Shown here: in pieces, positions 12,231-23,258 of the stretch
Numbering within the stretch: the first letter of the stretch is position 1
Layout: each line of letters starts with the position of its first letter
Assembly (NCBI GenBank): GCA_034509735.1
Contig: JACGWO010000001.1
Location: 14,214,854 to 14,278,853 of the forward strand
DNA from: Sesamum alatum
Taxonomy: Eukaryota; Streptophyta; Magnoliopsida; Lamiales; Pedaliaceae
Reading direction: 5' to 3'
DNA: 64,000 nt
Notes under the pieces: generated by a model
The model's input: only the letters and a program-made list of their open reading frames with translations
What the model was told of the DNA's origin: nothing
The model's database searches: none
Position numbers and translations under genes: made by a program

Positions 12231-14130
12231 TGTAATACCCGCACCCAATCGAGTCAAACCAACTAGTTTAACCCTTATTGACACACCTTAACTAGCATTT
12301 TTTTTCGGATTTATTTTTGCTCCCTCTTAAAAGTTGGATTTAAAATATTTTTTTTGGAGACTTTTGATGGAATACAACTTCCTAAGCCTATATATACTCA
12401 ATCACCATAAAAAAAAAAAATAGGAAAACATACCCTATTCAAACTCTAAAATCTATTTTCTTCTACACATCTCTCCATAGGCGAACATACAAAAATCTCT
12501 ACCTTCAATTACCATAAACTCACGATATCCCATGTCTAAATTGAGTCATATTAGGAAGGATATGGAAGGCAGTTGAAGCACCCCGTTGCTGCGAATTTGA
12601 GGCAGCTTCAACTTTTAGTTTAATCAAGTCATGATAATTAGATAGGTTCTTTTAGTATCTAGATGAATTGTGTGATTTGTTTGAGTCTTGAGTCATTAGC
12701 GTAAAAATATTAGGTCAAGTACATATTTATATTTACATGAATTAGAAATTTCTATAGGAATTGAATGGAGATTTTGAAGTTAATCAAGTATGAGTTTTAT
12801 AGGAGAATTAGCCTGTTGGTGTTTTTGATTCATGGAATAGTTTCTAGATATCTGGAAAAACTCATATTATTTGTATATTATATGTTTTATTTGATTAAGA
12901 ACAATTATTTTATGAAACCTTATTGTGTTTCAGGTTTATTAGTAAAATCAGGAATTTTTTATTTGTCTTAGATTTTATAAAATTATTACACGAGCACCGC
13001 CAGAAGTTAGGCGTGAATCTGACAACTTTTGTTTTTGGTCTATTTGATTTACTTCTATACGCCTTTTAGTTACAAAACTTTTTTAAATATTTATGAAAGC
13101 ACGTAAAGAGTACCTGTTATTTTTAAGAATTTTTGAAGTAACGAACAAATTTATAAAATTCCTCGAGTCATGTCCTGCAGCAGTGCTCTTTTCTGCAGAA
13201 TCTTATTCTTTCTGAATTTTTATGATGATTTTTTATGCTCCTTATAAAGATGAATTATTTTCTATATTCACTTATATGAGTCTTGAGTAACATATAAAAG
13301 TTTTATGGTTTTCCCATGTATGATTGAATTTTAAAAATTCATTCAAGTAAAATTGCCAGTCTGTTTTGTAATTATTCTCCAACCCGATCTTGAAAACCCT
13401 TATACCTATTTATTCAACTTAATTATCTAATATATTTTTATATTCTTATGCAGTATCTTTAGCACTCTTTATAAAATTTTCATATTCATTTACTAAGTAT
13501 ATAATTTTATAAAATTCACACAATTATATTGGCAGTTGGCGTTACATTATTATCTGTCTAGTCTAGTGCCTTTATTTAGCTATTGAATCGTTAAGGATTA
13601 ATTGAGTAACTGAGATCATCAATCCATGTAGGTATTTAGTGATTTATTTTGGGTATCAATTGTAATGAGACAAATTTTGTATTGAATTATAGATTTGAGT
13701 CCATATGATTGTTAGGTTTGAGTTAACCTATAAGTAGTTTGTTCTCTAGGATTAAATAGGTAGCACACCTATTTCTATTGGGTTGAATGTGATTAGGTGA
13801 TTATTGATTGTAAGAATTATGATCAATTGACGTATAGGATCCAGCAGTCTCGGAGCAAGTGGTTAAATAAATGGACTAGAGCCAGAAGATTTTGGTAAAT
13901 GGTTTCTTTCCTCTTACGTGATGAGTCTTCACTATTTCCTATTATGTACAGTTTCTTTACCTCATGTTGTAATAGTCGTTGTAACTCATTTTGAAACGAT
14001 TTTTGTAATGGTTGATAAGAGGATTTGTGACTCACATTGTTTACTGGTGTTGAGTGTTAGAGTGCTAATATATTTTTTTGAGTACCTCACACTCATTGTA
14101 ACCTTATATGGACCCTCATCACCACTTCAC
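12231..14130 (+). repeat. 3' LTR remnant
   Basis: It begins TGTAATACCCGCACCC straight after the polypurine tract. A TATA-like 'tatatata' near 12390 could be the old LTR promoter. The right limit is uncertain: no terminal CA plus target duplication could be matched. No protein-coding content is credible. Confidence 0.5.
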
Positions 14131-14450
14131 CAAGAAATTAAATAATTATAATAAAATAAATATTTTTTTCCCTTTTAAGTTCAAGGATTTTTCCAGGGTT
14201 GTGAATGTTTTATAAATTCATCTCATCTAAATAAAAATAAATCTATAGTCTATATAAATATGTGAATATTCAAGTTATTTGTTCCCCATTGTGAAAAGAT
14301 AAATACACCCTCATTTACATTTTATTAATTATTATATTATAGAGTATAGAATTTTTAACAATTTAGAATTTTAAATATTCTAAACCTCCTCCATATAAAT
14401 TTAGAAAAAAAAAAACTACCTTTATTATAACTTCAATTATATATGCTATA

Positions 14451-14902
14451 AGGGAAAATAACACTTTTTGTCCTGTAATTTAGAGCCTTCCCATTTTTGA
14501 TCCTATTGATTACGGGATTGTCACTTTTGGTCCCGTAACTTCTAAAAAGTAGCACTTTTGGTCCCATGCCACCTTTCCGTTAAATTTTTTAACGAAAAAC
14601 ACTACGTGCTTAGCATGTGCCCGCCTTTACACTTTTGGTCCCATATGTTATGGGATTATCACTTTTGGTCCCATATGTTATGAAATTTTCATTTTTGGTC
14701 CCATAACTTTAAAAAGTAACACTTTTCGTCCTATGCACTTAACAACCACGTGACACTTTCCGTTAAATATCTAACAAAAAGTATCATGGGATCGAAAGTG
14801 CTACTTTTTGAAAGTTACAAGACCAAAAAGGGATAATCCTGTATTCAATGGCCACCAAAAGTGGAAAGGCCCTAAGGTATGGGATGAAAATGCTATTTTC
14901 CC
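14451..14902. mobile_element. MULE-type MITE with 9-bp target duplication
   Basis: The left end AGGGAAAATAACACTTTTTG is matched inverted by the right end, whose complement begins GGGAAAATAGCATTTTCATC. The repeats extend inward through 'GCCTT.CCA.TTTT'. The flanks are tatgctata (14442-14450) and tatgttata (14903-14911), a 9-bp duplication with one mismatch, as expected for Mutator-like elements. The inside is built of repeated 'cacttttggtcc' units and is non-coding. Confidence 0.75.
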
Positions 14903-14932
14903 TATGTTATAATTATGAAAAATTATTATTCA

Positions 14933-15209
14933 CACTACAAGAAAATAGTTTAATAGCAACGAAAAAATTTGTTGCTAAAATCAGCGTCGAACAAATTAGC
15001 AACTAAAATTTTTGTTGTTAATCTACATTACTTAATATATATTTTAAACAAATTGTTGCTAAATTTTGTTAGCAAGTAAATTTTCGTTGCTAAATTCATG
15101 AGCAACTAAATTTCTTGTATTAAATAATAAATTAGCAACAAAAATTTTACTTTCTAATTAACTCGACGCTGATTTTTTTTCGTTGCTACTGAGCGTTTTT
15201 CTTGTAGTG
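14933..15209. mobile_element. CACTA-type MITE, 277 bp
   Basis: It starts CACTACAAGAAAA and ends TTTTTCTTGTAGTG. Inside the ends, TAGCAACGAAAAAA and TCAGCGTCGA recur inverted, giving terminal inverted repeats of about 50-60 bp. TCA flanks both sides (14930-14932 and 15210-15212), the 3-bp target duplication of CACTA transposons. It is non-coding and would depend on a transposase supplied elsewhere. Confidence 0.88.
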
Positions 15210-15231
15210 TCAGTCCAAGTTATTTTTTTTA

Positions 15232-15345
15232 TAATCCTATACAAATTAATTGATTAGTAATTTTTTTAAAATATACACCAATCACACGATAAATATATTA
15301 TAATTAATATAAAATTAGTTCAAATCTAATCAAATCCGACCCAAT
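15232..15345. repeat. Direct repeat, left copy (partner 15838-15955)
   Basis: Shared blocks include 'attataattaatataaaatt' and 'tctaatcaaatccgaccc' (one base different in the partner). The copies bracket the orphan promoter. The sequence left of the two MITEs near 14410 ('aaactacctttattataac') matches the start of the right copy at about 15815, so the MITEs appear to have split the left copy. Confidence 0.65.
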
Positions 15346-15790
15346 ATATATATAGTATTTTCTGTAGTTCAATTATTTTTGGCCGGCTATATTATATTAT
15401 AATAAGGGCACGTCTGGGGCGCACGCCTTAAATCAGTGTAGATATTTTATTAGGATAGATATTATAAATGATTTTATGCACAATTATGTATACACATAAA
15501 ATTTAATATAACATATAAATATGATAGAAATTTATCATAAAACATCTGAATTAATTAGGTTAAGGTAAGACGGAAGTTTCCAGGTGAATGGCAATAAATG
15601 TTGAGCCTCCAAATTTTGACTTACGAGCACACGCAGTTGGTACTGATTTCCTGATGTTGTTTTTATATATGAGAACGTGTTCATCATGACTCTTGGCTGA
15701 TTAATAGAAAATTAAGCATTTGATTTGCTTAATTAATTATTTGATACGATCTTTTGTAAATTATGTTTAATCTACAGACATGTGATGTGC
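15345..15790 (-). promoter_or_regulatory. Orphan copy of the 2OGD promoter region
   Basis: This stretch aligns with 46680-47120, immediately upstream of the intact 2OGD gene. It keeps the TATA-like run near 15350-15361 and the 'CAATTATTTTTGGCCGGC' block (gene copy: CAATAATTTTTTGGCTGGCC). It also keeps 'aaaatttaatata', 'gacggaagtttcca', 'caaattttgac' and 'gatcttttgtaaatta'. The orientation implies a gene to the left on the minus strand, but the sequence there is an unrelated repeat and no dioxygenase codons are found. It is probably the leftover of a duplicated 2OGD gene whose body was lost. Confidence 0.7.
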
Positions 15791-15837
15791 AAATTAATTA
15801 CGAAATTATGTTTAAACTACCTTTATTATAACTTGAA

Positions 15838-15955
15838 TTATATATATTTAATCGATTGATTAGTCACTTTTCTTAAAATGTACACAAATCACACGACAAG
15901 TATATTATAATTAATATAAAATTAATTCAGATCTAATCAAATTCGACCCGAATTA
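15838..15955. repeat. Direct repeat, right copy (partner 15232-15345)
   Basis: It matches the left copy over about 110 bp, including 'attataattaatataaaatt'. It is non-coding and may be a dispersed repeat. Confidence 0.65.
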
Positions 15956-15959
15956 GAAT

Positions 15960-16440
15960 TTCCAACTAAAACTCGTGTTTTTGCTGTCAATGTGACCGTC
16001 CCGCGTAATCCTATCTTGATTTAATCTTGATCCATAGACATAATAAAATTAGTTCTTCTTGGTCCAGCTCCAAGAGTGAGTTTATGAGTTGTCAAATCTT
16101 TTTGTATACCTCAAATGATTCAGATGCTGTATTTATAAAAAGAATTGAGTATTACTTGATTGTTGTAGGATACATCAGACTATGATGGGGATGCCCTAAA
16201 GTGGCATTGATTATCATGCCTTCATCGTTTTGCAAAAACTAAATAATTTATATAATACAATATATATATATATATAGATATTTTTTTTTACTTATAAACC
16301 ACGATTTGTAATATAATTATATCAAATTTTTCTGTTAATAATACTAGTAAATTGATCTTTTTTAGTTGTTTTCATTTTGAAATGTGATGTGTTGACTTAT
16401 ATAATATTTATTTATTTATAATATATTTTACATATAAAAG
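15960..16440. other. Gene-free stretch, no confident feature
   Basis: A short minus-strand frame near 16025-16100 stays open for about 25 codons without recognisable motifs. Otherwise the DNA is AT-rich with a small (TA)n run near 16259-16276. Confidence 0.4.
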
Positions 16441-16451
16441 ATTATTTATTA

Positions 16452-16488
16452 TATGCATATAGAGACGGCATATCACGACGGTTAGTGA
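16452..16488 (+). mobile_element. Helitron-type 3' end fragment
   Basis: 'atgcatatagagacggcata' followed by 'tcacgacggttag' resembles the right ends of the Helitrons at 1318 and 50323. TTAG in place of CTAG and the absence of a matching 5' end suggest a decayed fragment. Confidence 0.35.
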
Positions 16489-16539
16489 ATATATAAAATG
16501 AAGCAATCTAATTCCATCTTGAACTCCCGTAATTATTGC

Positions 16540-16573
<34 letters not shown>

Positions 16574-17215
16574 CACCACAATATAAGTGCAAATGCAGGT
16601 TCTCATGTGGTTTAGCCTCTTTTCCATTAATCACTTTTAGATTTAAATTAAATAAAAATTACATTTTCATAAAAGTTGTAATTCGTAACTTTCAATTCCA
16701 CCACAATTATTTTTCATCTAATTACTTGATACCCATTAAACAAATTTAATTCCTTTGTTAATCTTAAAAATGAGGTTAGTTTAGAATTCTGCCTCATTCT
16801 GCATTTGTACAATCCATTACAAAATTATAAATTAAATCAAACTCATTGTCACCTTTCCGAAAAATCAATCATTCCAAAAATAATTATCTCATAATCAATT
16901 ATGTAATCTTCAGGTCAAATTGGGCTCTATTCTTGGAATATGATATGCAAAGTGTACTCCAGTAATTGACCTTCATGTTATAAATTTGGGTAAATAGTAT
17001 ATTTGGTCCTCTAAATTTGCATTAGAATCATTTTAATCTCTTAAGTTTGTTTTTTTTACTTTATTCCATTAACTTTTGTTTTTTAATGAAAATGTGGGGG
17101 GGATTTTTTTACTTTTTAGATGGTTAAATTTTCAATTCAAGCTTGATTTTCTCACTTTAGTCTTTTAAGTTTGCAAAATTATCAAATTAGTCAAGTTTGG
17201 AAAAATAAATTTTTA
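16484..17215. repeat. Diverged copy of the segment at 19-955
   Basis: It aligns along most of its length with the window start (see 19-955). It contains a (TA)n tract at about 16543-16570 that is shorter in the other copy, and the foldback-family arm at 16987-17215. It has no gene. Confidence 0.75.
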
Positions 17216-17502
17216 TATTTTCATATGCTGATGATATATATGATTATCTTATATGACTAACCGCGTGTTATATATTTTTTGTAATTTCGAACAAAATTTA
17301 GAATTTGGTATTTGGTAGTATTTAGTTCTATTTGATTTTATAAATATTACTAGTTTTTGAATTTGTATTGATCCAAATATTTAAAAAATGTATTTGCCTT
17401 TTATTCTTTGTCACATTTCTTGAGAACTCCCATTTTCAACCTGTCTTTTCAGATCAATAAAAATAATAACCTAAAATAAAGTCTGTTACTTTTTTCCTAC
17501 CA

Positions 17503-17516
17503 TAACCAACATATCT
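17503..17516. repeat. Target-site copy 1 of 3 (TAACCAACATATCT)
   Basis: The 14-mer recurs at 17728-17741 and 34139-34152. Copies 1 and 2 flank the SINE; copies 2 and 3 flank the LINE. Confidence 0.85.
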
Positions 17517-17727
17517 TTTTTCTTTTTTTAATAAATCAACTTTCATCATTAATATCAAATATTTATATCTAATAACTACCGGCAACTATAACAATTATAT
17601 ACTAGTCATCAATATCTAACAACTACTATAAAGTAGAACAAAATTTCATACATGTATGGGATTCAAATCCATAGCATTATAGTCATGAGACCTCAACTTC
17701 ATCAAATCTAAGCCTTGTTCGTCATCT
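17517..17727 (-). mobile_element. tRNA-derived SINE
   Basis: The minus strand begins AGATGACGAACAAGGCTTAG and ends in an A-rich tail (the T-rich run at 17517-17531 on +). An internal GGATTTGAATCCC fits the RNA polymerase III box B (GGTTCGANTCC) with two changes. AAGGCTTAGATTTGATG about 45 bp upstream is a plausible box A. The exact 14-bp repeats on both sides are a perfect target duplication. Length (about 210 bp), tail and boxes fit a plant SINE mobilised by a LINE. It is non-coding. Confidence 0.72.
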
Positions 17728-17741
17728 TAACCAACATATCT
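17728..17741. repeat. Target-site copy 2 of 3, shared by SINE and LINE
   Basis: TAACCAACATATCT between the SINE 5' end and the LINE 3' tail, identical to copies 1 and 3. Confidence 0.85.
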
Positions 17742-17779
17742 TTTTTTTCATTTTTTGAAGGTAAAGCAATTTCATTCAA

Positions 17780-17943
17780 CTATGAAATCAGAGAACAAAG
17801 TTAGTAATAAAGCGCAGGGGGATCAGAGCCCTGGCTTTGCAGAGAAGCAGACATCCTAGCAAGAAGATGTGCTGCTTTGTTAACATTCCTAGGAACATAT
17901 TAAACAGTTGCATTGGGGAATTGACCAAGTTTAGATTTGGATG
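17780..17943 (-). pseudogene. LINE RNase H C-terminal part (3' side of Copia insertion)
   Basis: On the minus strand one frame reads 'YVPRNVNKAAHLLARMSASL', the end of the RVT_3-type RNase H of plant LINEs ('VPR.AN..AH.LAR'). It ends at a stop close to the element's A-rich tail. The Copia element at 17944 separates it from the rest of the domain at 24013-24450. It is inactive. Confidence 0.8.
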
Positions 17944-18703
17944 TGTTGGTTTGGCCCATGACCCATTCGGAAAGGCCCACTCACGGCCCACATCCCCCAC
18001 CACCTTGGACGACCCACTCCACCACTTACTGGCCCAGCCCACTGTGATCCGTCTGCAGCCCTTTTGCCTTAGCCCAGCCCATCGCGGCCCACATCGTCCG
18101 ACTTATTAAGTCTTGACCTTTGACCTAATTCATTTGGTCTCCTTCCTCTTGTCACCTAGGGTTTCCGCCGCCCCCTCTCTCTGGTTCCTCTCTCTCACTC
18201 TCAAAGGTCAGCCTCTTAGTTTCCTCCCCCGTCTCTCTCATGTTTCCGATGGCTTTGGTTCTCCCCCTCACCGCCAACCTCCGCCTGTGCTATCTCATGC
18301 CATTGTCGTATAAAAGGTTTGTCTATCCTTTGTATACGACAAGCGAACACAAGTGAAAAAATACCCTCCCTTCCCATCTTCTTCTCCGATCTCTCTTTTG
18401 GTCTGTTGTGACTGTTTCCCGAGAGGTTTACCCTCTGTGGTATCCTCCTTTGTGTCTGTGTGATTGTCCTTTGTGGACCGTGGACCTTTGTGGTGGTTTG
18501 AGTAACCGATGGTGGGAGCCGGCCTTGCCCGTGGCCGTGAGTTCCCGGATCTTGGCTCCCTGAGCCCCCCTTTAGATATTGATAGGTTATTTACAGCTTT
18601 GATTTTGTATTAAATCTGTAATTTGTAAGTTAAGTTCTATTCGGGTTTGTAATAGTAAATAGGTTTTTTTTTCGTAAAACCACTGGTGGCCCTCCACCCA
18701 ACA
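17944..18703 (+). repeat. 5' LTR of Copia element 1
   Basis: 760 bp, TG...CA, nearly identical to 23259-24012. It carries GGCCCA-rich sequence near its start and 'gtataaaaggttt' near 18309, a likely TATA box for the element. The open frames in it recur in the other LTR and are not genes. Confidence 0.95.
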
Positions 18704-18704
18704 G

Positions 18705-18717
18705 TGGTATCAGAGCC
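18705..18717 (+). other. Copia 1 primer-binding site
   Basis: TGGTATCAGAGCC, one base after the LTR, complementary to the 3' end of initiator methionine tRNA. Confidence 0.93.
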
Positions 18718-19203
18718 GGTTTATCCGGTTCTGGCCTCGGCATCCTCACGGTAACCTCTAACCCTATCTTCGCTTATTTTTCCTTTTGGTAAAATACTGC
18801 TGCGTGCTCTTTACTGCTTCCGCAATACTTCTCTGATATTATCTGTGTGTATTCGGTACTCTGAGTTAGTCTCTCATCTTTGTGATATTTCCGTACTCTG
18901 AATTATCTCATATCTCTGTGATAATACTTCGGCTTAAAATTCTGAGTGTGTCTCATATCTCTGATAATTTTTTGATCTTATTTTTCTGTGAGATTCAGTA
19001 TTGTGCGGTTTACTGTTTTTCTGTTGATTATCTCCGTGATATTCTGAGTATCGAACCTAGACTGATCCCTCCTCTTACTTCTCACTTGGCCGGGTCCTTG
19101 AGACCGTCGGGTATCTGGTTGAGAATAGGTCGAGGAACCCCTCTGTTTTTTTTTTCTGTTGATTAGCATTTGTTGCTCTTGTGATCATTGCATTGTTTTA
19201 ATC
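18718..19203 (+). other. Copia 1 leader, non-coding
   Basis: This is the leader between PBS and gag start. It contains several diverged copies of a 'tctctgtgata' type unit (about 18830-19050), so the leader has internal repetition. Confidence 0.6.
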
Positions 19204-20000
19204 ATGGCTGGTTATAACTTGCTTCCGTTTGATGGAAAAACCGATTTTACAATCTGGCAACAGAAAATGAAAGGCATTTTTTCAGCAAAAAGTTTTCAAA
19301 GCAATTGATGGAAAAATATGCTGAAAACTGTTAATGAGGAAAAGAGACTTGAAAATGATGAATTTGCTTATTCCTCTATTATTCTTAACCTATCTGATGC
19401 TGTAATTCGGAAAGTAGGAAAACAAGAATCAGCTAGAGAGTTATGGAATAGGTTTAGAGGAACTTTACACAGAAACCTCATTACCTAATAAACTGTTTTT
19501 GCTAGAAAGATTTTTCAGATATAAACTGGATTTAACTAAGAATATTGATGATAATATTGATGAGTTCACTAAGTTAATCCAGGATATAAAACTCACTGGG
19601 GATAAAAACATTGATGACTACACTTCTATAGTTTTGCTTAATGCTATTCCTGATTCTTATGGTGATGTTAAAGCTGCCATTAAGTATGGTAGGGACAATG
19701 TTAATTTAGATACTGTTATTAGTGGTCTTAAGAGTAAAGAAATGGACCTCAAGACTAATAAACCAAACCAGTCGCAGGGTGAGGTTAATTTTGTTAGAGG
19801 AAGAACCAAGAATAGAAACTCTGACCATAAGTACAGAAAAAATAGTAAGGGTAAACACAAGAGTAGGAGTAAGTCAAGAGGTAAGAATGACAAAAACTCT
19901 GATGATAAGGTAAAAGAGAGAAAATGCTATAAACTGCGGGATTAAGGGTCACTACATTAAAGACTGCAGAAAGCCTAGGAAAGATCAGAACTATTCAAAT
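19204..20000 (+). pseudogene. Copia 1 gag, frameshifted
   Basis: The start ATGGCTGG at 19204 opens 'MAGYNLLPFDGKTDFTIWQQ', a normal Copia gag start. A frameshift at a T-run near 19280 follows. The frame at 19499-19945 carries 'RYKLDLTKNIDDNIDEFTKL', a UBN2-type gag segment, then a basic region. The zinc knuckle begins at 19921 (CYK...) but is broken by another frameshift, and its later part (about 19945-19980) lies in a different frame. Gag would form the virus-like particle; this copy cannot make it whole. Confidence 0.85.
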
Positions 20001-20042
20001 GATAATGCTAATGTTGTTACTGATGATTCCTCTGAAGTCTTT

Positions 20043-23000
20043 ATGGTTTGTAATGTGAATAATGTTCAGAGTTTAAATATGCATGAATGGCTCATTGATT
20101 CTGGTTGTTCTTTCCATATGTCTCCTTTTAAGGAAATCTTCTCAAATCTTGAATCTGGAAACTATGGCTCTGTTTCTATGGCAAATGAAAAACGCTGTGA
20201 AATTCTTGGTCTTGGTGATGTAAACCTGTCTTTTTGAAAATGGTTTTTAAATTTACTCTTAAAAATGTCAGGTTTGTCCCTGAATTGAGTCATAATCTTA
20301 TTTCTTGTGCCATTCTTGAAGAAGATGGTCTAGAGGGTAGGTGGGGAAAGGGGGTCATGAAAATTATGAAGGGAGCATTAACTGTTTTCAAAGCTGAACG
20401 AAACGTAATCTGTATGTGTGCTCTGTGAAATATGATGCATTTACTGCTAATGTTGTCGAAAATGATAAAACTACTTTGTGGCATAAACGGTTGGGTCATA
20501 TAAGTCAAAAGGGACTTGAGATTCTCAAAACTGAAGGTGTTTTGCATGACAACATTGAAAAACTGAAATTTTGTGAAGAATGCATCATGGGGAAACAACA
20601 TAAAGTGCATTTTCCTGTCACACCATACCGCAACCCCTCTTCATCATCTGACATTTTGGATTATGTGCATGCTGATGTGTGGGGACCCTCTAGCACCCCC
20701 ACACATGGTGGTAACAAATATTTTCTGTCAATCATTGACAATTTTTTCTCGAAAAAGTCTTTGTTTTTTCTTATGAAGTGCAAATCTGAAGTTTTTAAGC
20801 ATTTTCAAAATTGGAAACTTTGGTTGAAAACCAAACCGGAAAAACTTTGAAAGCTCTAAGAACTGATAACGGACTTGAGTTTTGTAATCAAATTTTTCTG
20901 ATCTGTGTGATAAGTTCGGTATAAAAAGACACAAACAAACCCGTACACACCTCAGCAAAATGGTGTTGCTGAGCGCATGAACCGAACCATTTTTTGGAAA
21001 AGGTAAGATGCATGATCTCCAGTTCTGGAGTTCCCAAAACATTATGGGGTGAGGCAGTCCTAACTGCTGTTCACCTCATAAACAGATCTCCTTCCGTGCC
21101 CTTAATCGGAAAGATTCCTGAATCTGTGTGGTCAGGAAAAATTGTTGATTTATCTTCATTACGTGTTTTTGGTTGTGCTGCATTTGTACATCAAAAATAT
21201 AGATAAACTTGAACCTAGATCTCAGAAGTGTGTCTTCTTAGGGTATCCAGATGGAGTCAAAGGTTATCGCTTATGGCTTAGGAGCCAACCAGGCTTTAGA
21301 GTCCTAATAAGCAAGAATGTAATTTTCAACGAGTTAGAAATGCCATGTCTGTCTAAAACTACGGATAAGTTAGAATCTCCCTTAAAAAACCGAATTTCGT
21401 TCAGGTAGAGGAAATTCTAGGGGATTCCCAACAGGTAGAGGGTAGCCTTGTAGAACACTCTGAAAACCAAAATCCAGAAAACAACTTAAATGACTACCTG
21501 TTGGCTAGAGACAGAAACAGACGTGTACCTAGGCTCCCCTCTAAGTTTAGTGATTTTCATGTTGCACTTAACACAGAGTCAAATGAACCCAGTACACCTG
21601 AAGAAGCACTAAAATCTGAGAATGCTGAAAAATGGTTAAGTGCTATGAAAGATGAAATGAGATCCTTGATAGATAATAAGACTTGGACCCTAGTTCCAAA
21701 CCCAGTAGTGGTTCTATAATAGGGTGCAAGTGGATCTTTAAGTTAAAACAGGAAGAAAAAACTCAAAAAGATACAAAGCTAGACTCGTAGCAAAAGGCTT
21801 CACTCAGAAGGAAGGTATTGACTACACTGAAGTTATTTTCCCCTGTTGTTAAATATACTACTGTTCGTATATTGCTTGCCTTATCTGCACACTTCAATTG
21901 GGAGTTAAAACAAATGGATGTAAAAACTGCCTTTTTGCATGGAGATTTAGAAGAACATATTTACATGCATCAACCTGCCGGTTTTGTTGATAAAACCAAA
22001 CCTGAGTATGTGTGTTTACTTAAAAAGTCATTGTATGGTTTGAAACAGTCCCCACGACAGTGGAACAAAAAATTTGACAACTTCATGCTCTCTTTGAAAT
22101 ACACTCGTAGTAATTACGATCATTGTTTCTATTTCAAATACTATGATAAAATACCTGTTTTTCTAGTCCTTTATGTGGATGATATGTTGATTGCAAGTCC
22201 GAGCATGTTGCATGTAAATGAACTTCAAAACAGTCTTAGCAAAACCTTCGACATGAAGGATCTTGGTGATGCTAAGAAAATTTTAGGTATGAATATTGAA
22301 AGAGATAGGAAAAATTCCACCATTGTTTTAAATCAAAGTGCTTATACCCTATCTATGCTTGAAAGGTTTTCTATGAAAGATTCAAAAGCCACCTTTGTGC
22401 CCTTATCCTCTCACTTTCAGTTGTCTAAGGATTTGTGTCCTAAAACTGACAAGGATAAGGAGAAAATGGAAAAAGTTCCTTACTCAAATGCAATAGGTTC
22501 AATTATGTTCTTAATGGTATGTTCCAGGCCTGACATTGCATATGCTATTAGTTGTCTCAGTCGTTACATGTCAAATGCGGGTCCTTCTCATTGGGAAGCC
22601 CTGAAATGGTTATTAAGATATTTAAAGGGAACTTTGAAAAACGGTATTAAATTCACTAAGTGTTCAGATGGTGTGAAATTAATTGGATATGTTGACTCTA
22701 ATTATGCTAATGATAAAGATAGCAGAAAATCACTACCTCTTATGTATTTACCTTGTGTGGTCTTGCATTAGTTTGGAAGTCTCAACTTCAACAAATTGTT
22801 GCCTTGTCGACAACTGAATCTGAATACATTGCTGCCACTGAGGCTTTTAAGGAAGCTTTATGGCTAGAAGGTCTCATTAAGGAAATTGGGTTTCTTGAGT
22901 CAAAAGGTTTGTGTCTTTTTCTGATAGTCAGATCTGCCATCCAGCTTTGTAAAAAATCCAGTCTTCCATGATAGAATAAGCACATAGATGTTAGTATCAT

Positions 23001-23090
23001 TTTATTCGTGACATTGTAGGAAAGGACCTCATTCAACTTGAGAAAATTGATTCTGAGTCCAATCCTCTGATATGGGAACTAAATGCCTGA
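20043..23090 (+). pseudogene. Copia 1 pol (PR-INT-RT-RH), frameshifted
   Basis: The protease motif 'WLIDSGCSFHM' is at about 20088. The integrase zinc-binding region 'LWHKRLGHISQKGLEIL' starts near 20478. The core is broken ('RTDNGLEFC' near 20858; 'QQNGVAERMNRT' near 20955). The longest frame, 21818-22771, is reverse transcriptase with 'MDVKTAFLHGDLEEHIYM' and the catalytic YVDD at 22172-22183. RNase H follows ('[16 protein letters not shown]'; '[20 protein letters not shown]' at about 22805). At least eight frame changes, many near homopolymers, prevent a single polyprotein. Confidence 0.92.
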
Positions 23091-23258
23091 CTGTTGAGAA
23101 ATTTACTAAGTGTCTTGATATCTTAAATCTGTTATGAACTGTTTTCAACTCACCTTGTTCTTTTGCAGGTACCAAAGAATAAAAGGCGATGATGATAAGT
23201 CAAAGATCCGGTCCTTGTATCAGTCACCCTCAACGGGTCCTGGTCCAAGGTAGAGTTT

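Noticed and set aside
16025..16100. Short minus-strand frame in an otherwise gene-free block as a 2OGD exon remnant.
   Set aside because: No dioxygenase motif (no HxD, NYYPPCP or RxS) and no alignment to the intact gene.
17788..18109. Open frames on both strands at the left edge of Copia 1.
   Set aside because: They run across the boundary between LINE and LTR and partly recur in the other LTR, so they are not genes.
20290..20610. Minus-strand frames opposite Copia 1 pol (also 19657-19893, 20728-21042).
   Set aside because: Shadows of the plus-strand integrase and gag frames.
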